NCBI GenBank assembly: GCA_027604665.1
Contig: JADGIZ010000033.1
Location: 1 to 38,133, forward strand
Direction: 5' to 3'
Length of the DNA: 38,133 bases
From: Polyrhizophydium stewartii
Lineage: Eukaryota > Chytridiomycota > Chytridiomycetes > Rhizophydiales
Shown here: piece after piece, positions 10,442 to 21,450 of the stretch
How positions within the stretch are numbered: the first letter of the stretch is position 1
How the letters are laid out: each line of letters begins with the position of its first letter
Notes under the pieces: model-generated
Told to the model about the DNA's origin: nothing
Databases searched by the model: none
The model's input: the letters and a program-made list of their open reading frames with translations, nothing else
Translations under genes and position numbers: made by a program

Positions 10442-13400
10442 TTATCGGGCGGGCTTGGGGATCCGCGTCTTCTCGGTGCTCTCCTCCATGGCGATTTTGG
10501 CCTTGATCTTCTCCCAGTCAACGGGCACCTGGCAGGCGGCGTTGCAGTCAGCGCGAGGCAGCGTGGCCAGATGGAGCAGGCACAATCTCACCCCCTGGGC
10601 ATACTGCAGGAAGCGCTTGTTGTTCTCTGCGCGACCGAGCGCCCTGAGGTACTTTTCGCGAAAGTAGAGCACCGTGTCCACGTGCGTCTTGTACTTGAGA
10701 GCCAGCTCGAGCGCCCTGGAAGAGCTCGGTTAGCAAGGACACCCAGAGCGCCAAAGCTACAAGGCAGTCAAGGCTTTCGGGACGGCCTGCACACCTGTCC
10801 CAGTTGAACAGATTGATCCACATGCGGATTGCGCGGTAAACAAGGTTTGCGGCAAGCAGAATTGACTCGGCCTCGCGCGGTTGGTGCCGCATAAGGGCCA
10901 GCTCGGCCGCCCGACCCTCAGGCGTTGGAATATCACGAATGTAAGTCACGTATTGCACCTTGTGGACCTTTGCAAGTGTCGCGCAGACTGCATCAGTATC
11001 AATTAGGCACAATAATCGCAAAAGCTGATCACAGACCTCCTCTATGGCCGCATAGGCAACCTCGGCTGTGTTTAAGTCCTGGCCGAATAGCGACATTGCC
11101 GCAAGACAAGCCCAGAGCTCCCTCATCTTAACGTGCCGGCAGAGACGGATCGCCTGCTCCCACTGTTTCTTGCGCGCAAACTCTTGCAACATTCCTGGCA
11201 ACGGAGAAACATTGCTCATCGTGATAATGGCACCGTCGGCGCGGCGCATCGTGCAGTGCGCTCCCACAAATGAAAGACACTGCGCATTCTTGCCGAGGGA
11301 GCTTTTCCGAGAGTCAGCTGACGGTCCAGCGCCGACACGACGAATTGAACGCCAAACCTTGCATCGCGCTCAACACGCGTCAATGGCGCAATATCTTCGT
11401 CGACAAAAACCGCATTTGGGTAGTACCAAATTGTGAATTTCCCGTCTGCAATGGCAAAAAGCATATCCGTTTCGTCGTTCCACGCAAACGTCTCGACCAT
11501 GCTCCCTGTAGCATAGACCCAGTACGTAAGCGATGCGTTTCTTTGCGGCACATTTTGCCGCCCATATCTCTCACCAAGCTTCTTCAGCTGCGGCTTGAGT
11601 ATGCGGGCAATATGCAAATCACGGTTCTTGTCCAGAATCACAATCTGGCGTCCCGCTGCGGATGCAGACTGATTCAGAGCAATCTCGAGAACCTCTTGCG
11701 AGTGCTTGATGGCGCCATCGCCAATTTGCCGCCCAGACGCAACATCAAAAATGTAGATGGCTGCACTTGCGCAATCCGAGGCCCGCCGATTCATGCGCGT
11801 TTTCAGCCAACAACGCGAGATGTCAGCACTAAAGAGAGGCAATTCCAGCGTTTTCTGTGACCTAGCCGATGACACGGGGACATGCCTTTCTCATCGGTGT
11901 GGTCTTTGACTGCCAGTGCATCGCTCGAGAGAGAAATGTTCTGAGGCGTGATAAACTCGGGACGAAAGCCTGGATATTTCGGCTGGCTTATCAGCCGAGC
12001 CTCGTATGTGTAGATTTGTATGCCGACAAAGTTGTCGACAAGCACAAAATAGCTGGAAATATGGGACAAATAATTATTTAGCAGACGTCTGGAAAAGCGA
12101 ATGCCTGACACGTCTTCAGCACTCACTCGGAGCACTGCTGCAGGCATGTGACGCGGCCGTTGTTGGAGAGATCGATGATGACAGGCGTGTTCCAGTTGCG
12201 CTCGCTGTAAACGTAACACTGGAACGCCGTGGCCACAACAAGGTGCCCGAACCCGAGCGACGCTTTGATGACTCGATCGCGCAGCTCTATGACGATCCGC
12301 GCATATGAGCTTTTCAGGATCGCGCAGATATCCATGTCGCTACGTAGAAACGCTCACCCAGATTCTCTTTTGAGCCTTGCACGACGTCGTGCACGACAAT
12401 CTTGTGATCGTCCAGGACGGTGACTTCGTAGTTTTTCCACTCGTAACGCCTACAAGCATACGTGGTCAGCACACGCGGCCTGTTCAACTGACATTCTTCG
12501 AGCCGAGCCAGGTTGATGATAACCCACTTGTTTACAAGATGTGCGAACGTGACGGCACCCGAGCCTCCAGCACATGCAATCTGCGTTCCGTCGGGCGTCC
12601 AGGCGATCCCAAAGATGGATCCACTCGCTGGCTTCTCCATCGCGTACGACCACTGGATCCAGTATGCAGACTCAGCCTCTGCACCTCCAAGCTCAGCGCG
12701 GCTGCAGCGCGTGTTCTTACCCCTTGTTTGTCGCAAACGCGCAGAAGATTGAAGGAACCCACGGCAAACATCTCGCCGGACGGATTCCACGCGATTGCCG
12801 TGATCGGGTGGTCGTGCGGCGCGCTGGAGTACATTTGACGGCCAAAAGTGTCCCACACCTTGTACTTTCGGTCTTCGCTTGCAGACACGATCAGGTTGTT
12901 GACAAGGTTCCAATCGACCTTAAGAATGAGTCCGTCATGGGCTTTCCACTGTCGTGTACATCTGCGAGTGTCAGTCTGTTTTCCTCGCGCATCAAGGCTT
13001 TGCCCTCAAATGGCGCTGGTGCGGCGTTCTGTGCTGCGTAGCACAGCTGCAGAGGCTCACTTGCCTGCGTTGGTTTGTTGGACGGCTGGAGCGGCTTGAT
13101 GATCAGATTGCGTCCGTTTGTGAGCAGAATCTGGTCATTGTTTGGCGACCAAACCGAGCTGTAGATGGGATATCCCGTTTGCACCAGCGACGAGCGGAGC
13201 ATGCCACTTCGCGACCAGATCTTGACCTGCCCGTCCTCGCCAGCTTTCGTTTGGTTTGAGCGCGCCAGCGTATCGTTCATGTCAATGTTGGAGATATGAT
13301 CGGTAACTGTCAGCATTTACGCATCCCAATGCGGCCAACATGGGCAACCACGCTTCCCAAAGACGCACCGGTTGATATCGCCGTGCCCTCGTAGTTCCAT

Positions 13401-14122
13401 CTGAGTGAAAGCAAGGCGCCCTTGTGCGCCTCGACAGCCTTTTCGATGCGGCCGCCTTTGGAGCAAATATAGAACTTGCCTAAGCGAGCATGTGTGTCGA
13501 GTCGTTTTATCAGCGCCACCGACTTGGAGGCTTTGTGTTGGCTCTGTTACGGAGCCGTTGTGCGGAGCCCACCGTCGGTCGCGCCAACGGCGTAGACGTC
13601 CGACACGCTTTGGCCCTTGCCCGGCGCGGCCGGAAACCAGTGGATGTCTGTGACGTAAGTCGAATGCTGCGTATCGTCCTTTGCCCCTGACTTTGGTTGC
13701 GTCGGCTCGAACGTGGCCAGAACGCCGAGAAACTCGCCTTCGCCTGACCAGCGGTGGATCTTCTTGTCGTCACTGCGTGTTGAGGCGCATGCTGCTATCA
13801 GAGATTCTCGCAAACAGGCGCGGTCGAGACGGAGTGGACCGCCAGCCTGCAGCAGCGCTGACGCCTGGGAGCTGGGCTTACCCGACCGAGTAGAGCTCGT
13901 TGTTCGACGTCCAGCCAACAGACGTGACGATGTCCGTGTCTGACCGCGGTGGACGCCGGTGTGTTAGAGGTTGGCGTCGGCGAGCGGCGGCGGAAGCGCA
14001 GGCGTATCGGCCGCGACCAATGCGGGCGGGCACTCGCTGGGTGGCCGCCGAGCTCGTCACGCGAGCGCATGCCCCAAATACCCACGTTTGCTGACCGCGT
14101 CTTGGTGGATCTTGAGGCGCAT
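10442..14122 (-). CDS. IFT80: Intraflagellar transport protein 80 (IFT-B subunit)
   Basis: Fifteen exons, all phases consistent, 804 aa: 14122-14086, 13939-13882, 13772-13573, 13479-13369, 13243-13065, 12948-12721, 12652-12528, 12449-12358, 12286-12127, 12052-11886, 11760-11339, 11288-11037, 10967-10795, 10715-10592 and 10528-10442. The start MRLKI and the whole length align with animal IFT80: [64 protein letters not shown], a C-terminal helical region ([32 protein letters not shown]) and [12 protein letters not shown]. It forms WD40 propellers plus an alpha-solenoid and works in the IFT-B complex in anterograde transport to build cilia. Introns 5 (12949-13064) and 10 (11761-11885) appear to be GC-AG. 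The 69-nt intron 10968-11036 is stop-free. This gene alone argues strongly for a flagellated organism. Confidence 0.96.
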
Positions 14123-14273
14123 GCGAATGTTTGTCGGCGGGAAGCTGCTCAAGCCACGCCAAATCGGTGGTTGTGCGCGTCCAGCAACCGCCAGCACAAG
14201 AAAACAACCAAGAGGGAGCTTGCGCTGAGCCATTTATTGGCACTCGGCCTCAGCAAGACCAAAGACGACGGCA

Positions 14274-15606
<1,333 letters not shown>

Positions 15607-15857
15607 ATCGCGGGGTGCGGTAGAGGCTGCCGCACACCTGCTGTAACGCCTGCCGCGCTGCCTGGCCCGGCGGCTCCTGCTCGGGGGTTCCGGAGGATCC
15701 CGGCGCCAGCATCGTCCGCAAGTCCAAGCGCTCAGACTTCCAGTGCTGGGATATTCGAGCTTGAGACCGGCGCAACATGCGTGCGCATCGCGGCGCGGCG
15801 CACCGGTGGTTGGACAAGAATGCGAGTGAGATCATTCGTGCGCAGTGCAGCCGCAGG

Positions 15858-15863
15858 TTTATT
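15858..15863 (-). terminator. AATAAA overlapping the stop codon of the Slo-like channel gene
   Basis: The last codons read AAA TAA A on the minus strand, so the poly(A) hexamer contains the TAA stop (15859-15861). No other AATAAA was noticed nearby. Confidence 0.45.
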
Positions 15864-18800
15864 TCGGTCGGGCATGACGGAAGTCTCGGCGAGGGCCGTC
15901 AACACTCTGGATCGCAAATACCAGATCGAACTCTTGAACAATGTCGCCTGCGCGGCAGTTGGTGTAGACGTAAGGCATCGAGTCCACGTCAAATATCTGT
16001 GAGCTTGGCGATTGCGCTTGTGTGCGCGAGCCTGGCGATCCGGGAAGGCGAGCACCGCGACGATAGAGCCCGATTGGAATGAAGCCTGCGTCGAGGCAGC
16101 GGTTCACGAGCTGGATGTACGGCTTTCCAACGCACGAGTTGCTCACAGGGAGATGCACGACGCTGCCTATTAGAGAGCGCACAATGTCGACGATGTACGG
16201 ACGAAAGTACGACTGGCAAAGCAGAGAGTACATGAACGACGAGGTGGCGACCATACCCGCGGCAAAGTGGCGGTCAAAATGGTAAACCGGATACGGACTG
16301 AGCCCAGACTCGTTGAGCTCAGCCTCTTCAAGCAGCCGCTGCAAGTAAGCCTCTGTGATCGTGACCTCGGCTTTCTCGGGCTCCTCTGCGTTCTCTTTGT
16401 CGTTGCTGCTGTCGCTGTCATCCTCGGCATCGGCGATGGCATCGTCACCATGGAGTTGTTGCCGTTTGTTGTGCATTCGGCCGTGGTCGTCCGGCCCGGC
16501 TGTACCAGCGTCATAGTCATCGGCGAAGCTCTTGAGCACATCGTAGTCACCTTGCCTCTCAGCCTGTTTGACGGCCGCCGATCTTGTGAAGCGTCTTTCA
16601 TGTCGGCGCTGCTCGGGGTTTCTGCTGTCGCTCCGCTTGATGGCCTGCGACGAAGTTGTGGCGCGCTTGCCATCCTGGCCGTCGGGCCCAATGACAAGCT
16701 GCACCAGCTGGAACCAGATGCTGGACTGCTCCGCATTCTCTGCGCGCACCTTGCGGTATAGCTCGAGCCTGTCGCCAAGGCTCAAAGCATAGTTATTGAG
16801 GATGGACTGCATGCGTAGGTTGTTGGTGTCCCACTCGAGATTGCGCGCCGAAAAGTACTTGACGTTAGATCCGTCGACGAGCTCAACGAGGAACTGCACA
16901 TGAGGCCACTCCTACAAGATTGCATCGGAGGAGCCGCTTGAGGTCAGAGCTGCGACTTGGCAAGAAGCAAGAAGTGAGCATCCTACCCGCTGAAGCATTT
17001 TCACAATAAAGAGCGCCTGGCTGTCAGGGATAGATCCCGATGAAGAGGCGCTGTCTTCGCACGCATCAGTGTTCGCAAACACCACAATGCGCAGACAGCG
17101 CGTGACTCCGGCGAGAATAAGGCTTGTTTTCTTGATCGGCGTGCCCTGAAGCACGTGGACGTTTCCATGCGACAAGATCTCGGACCAAATTCCGGCGTCG
17201 CTGACTTCGGGCAGCGTCTCTGCGATGCACACGACTGGCACGCGTGGCAGAGGTTTGACTGCGCTGGCGAGGTGCGGGTCATTTTTCCTCGCGCTCCCCG
17301 CGTTGGGGCTTGTGGCGGGCTGGTGCAAGCCGGCTTGCTCCAGATTATCGCCGATACCCAAGGCAGCAGAGCCATCCGCCTCGCAAACCGACGTGACAAA
17401 CTGGCGCACTGCGCGCGCGGTCATATGGCCGCAGAGAATAATATGGCCCGAAATTCCCTCGGGGATCGTGCCCAGGGGCGGCCGCTCTACGGCAAGCTCT
17501 TCGAAGTCGCTGCTGGCGGTCACGTCGGCGAGCGACAGTGCGGTGATGGGTGTCGACTGACCGTCGCGCTCCGCGGTGCCAATGACGTCAGCCATTTCCT
17601 TTTCGAGGTCGCGGCGGTCGAGATCTGTCTTTCTGTACGCATCCTTGAAGTAGAGGCAGATGCGCAGGATAGTTTCGTCGCCGCCGTCCGAGATGCAGAA
17701 CGCGACGTCGTCGCCCTTGATTCGGTAGTCGCGGTCAATGTGCAGTCGAACGGGATTCCTGTTGAACCCGGCATTGCTAGTAATGAGCCCAAAGACGATT
17801 GCGCCAAAAGATGCGTAAATTTCGCGCACAGCGTCGTAGAACCGCATGCCGACGATTCCCCCCGGGACTTTGAACGTGTAGACCTGGTTGGCCACACCGC
17901 ACTGGTACTCTTGCATCCAAAAATCCGAGAGCATGCTGTTTTCGAGCTCCTTGTACGAGTGGATGAGGTTCAGAATCAGGGTCTGGATCCCTGGCACGAC
18001 GCAGTTTGTCGCCATGAGCGACATCTTGATCTCGTCAATGCACAAGATACGGTCGCAGCCGCAGTGCGTCGACAGATCTTTTGAGCGCACGTCCTGAACC
18101 TGCGCAAAGATGGGAAGACCGGGGAAGCCGTTCTTGGCAACAAGCGCTTGCATCAGGACCTGTGCATCCATGCCGCGCGCTTTCTTGAGCTCTTGCCCCT
18201 CGTCGAGATCCGCGACTTCTTCGAGCTGCCCGTTTGACGTGGCGTTGAGCAGAAAGAGCGCCGTGGAGTATTGCGCCGCAGCGCGGCGCAGATCGGGAAT
18301 AGAAATGGGGCTGCCGCGCAAATAAATGAGGCGGTTTCTGTAGAACGGATGGTTGAGAAGCCTGCGAATTTCAATGTCGGGCTCTTCTGTATGCAGGATC
18401 ACGATGCTGCCGACCAGGTCCGCAATGAAATACTCGCGGCAAAAGTCAATGAGCCCGCTGGCGGTGATGCTGCCGCTGAGGATGACGTGTGGGTGGCTGC
18501 TTGACGGCTGATGCGAAGCACGCTGGTATCGACTGAGGCTGTTGTAGAGCTCAAGGATTTTGCCCGTCTGGTATGGCACGTATACAATGACGAGTATGAT
18601 CAAGAACATCACGATTACTCGCGAGATGGTCGACGACGGCGTCAAGTCTCCGAAGCCAATAGTACTTGAGATCTCGGTCAGTGGGTTGCTCTGGTGTGGC
18701 ACACATGCACGGGCTACACATTGCAAGAGCAGAGGGCTTACCTAAAGGTCACCATAATGTAGTAAAGGCTGTCGTGCCAGTTGAGCAGGGAGGCTGGCTT

Positions 18801-20061
18801 GTTCCAAGTCACGACGAGCGACTCGGTGGCATTGATCACTGACGCGGAAAAGAAGATGAAGTTGGCAAAGTTGAGAACAAAAGCCGTCAACTCGCGCGTC
18901 TCCTCGGACTGCGAGAAAGCAAGGATGCGGTAGGTGCGGAGGATGCGAGTGGCGCGGAAAATCCGAATCAGGCCGACGAACCAAACAAACTTGGTGTCGC
19001 TGGTGATGAGCACAAAAACAAAGGGCGACACAATCGAGAGCAGGTCAATGAGTGACAGGTAGTGGATGTAGAATCTCAGCCGGTCCTCTGCCGTGTAAAA
19101 CGAGAGTGCATAGTCGAGAAGGAATATTGCGGCGTAAAACAAATCGAGATTCTTGATCAGCTTGCGCTCATTCCTCTCCGAGTAGTGAACGAGATACGTG
19201 AGCATGACGTAGTTGATGATCGCGAGGATGGTGCAGAAGACTTGGAAGACCATCCATGCGCGTGCATAGCGCGAAACGCTGATCCATCGACGGACGGCGT
19301 CCGGCGATAGCTTGTCGGCCCATGTGCGCCGCGTCTGGCGGCGGATGGTGTCGATGTACTGCCTGGCGGCTTGCAGTGGCGGAAAAGCCTTGATGACCTT
19401 GTCCGCTCCGGCTTGTGGGTCCCTGGACTGAGCGTCGGGCTCGAGGATCGCCATCTCGTTCATCTTTGCTCGCTGCTGCATCGCCGCCTTGAGCATGCGC
19501 TGCTCCTTGCGGATCTTGCGGATTTCTGTCGTATTCTCGTAGCCGCGCCGAATCTTGAGGCCGAGCTCTGCGAGCGGGTCTTCAAACAGGTCGTTGTCTG
19601 GATTTGTTGGTGCATATGCCGATCGGCGCCACGAGCGCATCGAGATTGCAATTTCAGCAGCAAGAAGCGACAACAAAGGCGGCGACAACAACGACGACAA
19701 CAGCAACACGGGCGACAGCAGAGTTGCATCGGGGCTGCGCAGGGCGACGAGGTTGAGAGAAGGACGATAGCTCGTGCTGCTCACCATATCCGTACTTCTT
19801 GGCCTGATAGATCTTCCAGGCATACTTGACAAGTCGAACTGCAATGATGGCTGCTGGGATCACAATGAACGGCGTGATCAAGGCCCAGACAGCCGTGGTG
19901 AATTCCGCGTCGGTAAAGACATTCCCCTGGTCGCCCGAAGGGTCGGCGGCGGGGTCTGTCGTTGGCGACGGGTCTGCCACAGATAGAGTCTCGGAAGGAG
20001 TCGCGGCGCTGGCGGCGGCGCTGGCGGTGGCCGCGGCCAGCGATGCGAGGATCGAGCTCAT
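15859..20061 (-). CDS. Slo/BK-type voltage-gated K+ channel with tandem RCK domains
   Basis: Four exons: 20061-19785, 19597-18742, 18664-16987 and 16911-15859, about 1287 aa. The small first exon encodes an Ala/Ser-rich tail plus one hydrophobic helix (about residues 54-76), in the position of the BK S0 segment. Exon 2 carries S1-S5 and a strong S4 with arginines every third residue (RIFRATRILRTYRIL, about 304-318). The pore filter TIGFGD (about 379-384) is assembled across the exon 2/3 junction. S6 (VIVMFLIILVIVYVP) leads into two RCK-like Rossmann modules (HVILSGSI..., HIILCGHM...) and a long acidic, Ser-rich linker before the conserved tail (PYPVYHFDRHFAAG). It should be a plasma-membrane K+ channel gated by voltage and possibly Ca2+. 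A canonical calcium bowl is not obvious; the acidic stretch DDAIADAEDDSDSSNDKE is the nearest candidate. Confidence 0.9.
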
Positions 20062-20183
20062 TGCGCGCCAACAACACAGCGCTCGCCTCGGCGACAGGCG
20101 CCGCTGCTGAACGCGTCCTCAGGGTGCCGAAGGCGGGACCTGGACGCTGCGGCTGCCTGGTCTTTGGGCGATACGAGCACGGC
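20062..20183. promoter_or_regulatory. Short bidirectional promoter region (Slo-like channel / OSTF1-like)
   Basis: Only 122 bp separate the divergent start codons of the channel gene and the SH3/ankyrin gene. This must contain both 5' UTRs and core promoters. It is GC-rich with no TATA box. Confidence 0.55.
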
Positions 20184-21300
20184 ATGAGCGCGCCACCACC
20201 CCCGTCGAGGTGGGCGCGCTCTCTACACTCCGGCAGCATCTGCGAGACCCGCCTCGGGCTGACGGCCTGCCGCTCTCGTGCAACGGACCGCGCTCTGCAG
20301 ACCCGGCAAGAAGGACGTCCAGGTCGTCCGCGCTCTTTACAGCTACACGCCCCAGCGACCCGACGAGCTTGCCTTTGAAGAGGGCGACGTGCTGTTGTGA
20401 GTATGGGCGAGCAGACGACCCCTGTCCCCCGTGTGCACGTACCTTTGCCGGCTGCCTCTGACGCAGCGCCTTGCTGCTCCGTTGCAGTGTGCTGAGCAAG
20501 GACGACGCCAACTGGTGGAAGTGCCGCTCGGGCGACAAGGAGGGCTTCGTGCCGAGCAACTACGGTGGGTGGCTGGACGGGCCGGCAGCTGCGCAGGTGC
20601 AACTGCAGTAGAATCTTTGGCTTACCTCGGCGTGCTCGCGGCTGTTGCGCTGCGTGCGCTGCGGCCGGCCCCGCCTTCGCAGTCGGCGAGAACACGGCGC
20701 AGATCGACAATCCTTTGCACGGTGGGTGGCTCGGCAGCCCGCATCTCGCCTCGCCGCGCTGACCGTAGTCGCCGTCGTGCAGAGGCAGCCAAGCGTGGAA
20801 ATGCATCTTTTGTTGCAGAGCTTCTTGCCGCAGGTGTCTCGGTTAACGGTGAGTGTGCGATAGACGTGACGAAATATCGACTTGTTTGACACTTTAGCTT
20901 GAACTAGGGCTCGACAAGGCTGGAAACGCCCCGATCCATTGGGCATGCCGCGGTGGCCACGTCCAAGTCGTCGAGCTGCTGCTGGCAAAAGGACCTGCGC
21001 TCAATGTTCAGGTGCTGGGCGCTTCCACCCGGCGCTTTGCAGAGTGCCTCGGTTGACACTTTTGCCGTCCAGAACAAGCTCGGAGACACTCCGCTGCATT
21101 TGGCGGCCTGGGGCGGAAGTGCTGCGGTGGTGCGTCTGCTGCTTGCGCAGCCGGGCATTCGCACGGATTTGCGCAACAACGACGGTGCAACCCCAGTTCA
21201 GGTCGCAAAGACGGACGATGCTGCTGCTGCGCTTCTCAACTTTGCCGGCTCAAGCGCCGCTGACAATCTGGCTGGAGGCGACGACGAGGACGACGATTAG
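20184..21300 (+). CDS. OSTF1-like SH3 and ankyrin-repeat adaptor
   Basis: Seven exons: 20184-20209, 20301-20396, 20488-20564, 20683-20721, 20783-20848, 20908-21011 and 21073-21300, 211 aa, close to animal OSTF1 (about 214). After a Pro-rich start (MSAPPPPSR) comes an SH3 domain with ALYSYTPQRPDELAFEEGD, NWWKC and GFVPSNY. Three to four ankyrin repeats follow: IDNPLHEAAKRGN, GLDKAGNAPIHWACRGGH, NKLGDTPLHLAAWGG and RTDLRNNDGATPVQVA. The C-terminus is acidic (DDEDDD), as in OSTF1. Order, spacing and length match osteoclast-stimulating factor 1, a cytosolic Src/CD2AP-linked adaptor in animals; its fungal role is unknown. All splice phases are consistent. Confidence 0.92.
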
Positions 21301-21388
21301 GCACACGATTTCGGCACCGCGCGAGCTGTGGCGCTTGTCTCAATGAAAGCATCTTGCTATTCGCTGCCTCCTTCATGACCTGTCCTTC

Positions 21389-21394
21389 TTTATT
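21389..21394 (-). terminator. AATAAA polyadenylation signal of the Ser/Pro-rich gene
   Basis: AATAAA on the minus strand, 57 nt past the stop at 21451, inside the 150-bp gap between two convergent genes. Confidence 0.45.
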
Positions 21395-21450
21395 TCAACT
21401 GTCGCTTTGGCTGCCTGGAAGCGGACAGCACAGGCAGAAGCAGGGACACG

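Noticed and set aside
9389..10807. 472-codon plus-strand open frame
   Set aside because: Runs across three genes on the minus strand (DUF167, coiled-coil, IFT80 3' end), all better supported; Leu/Arg-rich antisense artefact.
17155..18084. 309-codon plus-strand open frame
   Set aside because: Lies wholly inside the RCK-coding exon of the channel gene on the other strand.
19598..19844. Channel gene starting within the long hydrophobic open frame near 19844
   Set aside because: That frame has a poor start and a Leu/Ser run that is intronic; the spliced exon at 20061-19785 gives an S0-like helix and joins in phase to NDLFEDPLAEL.
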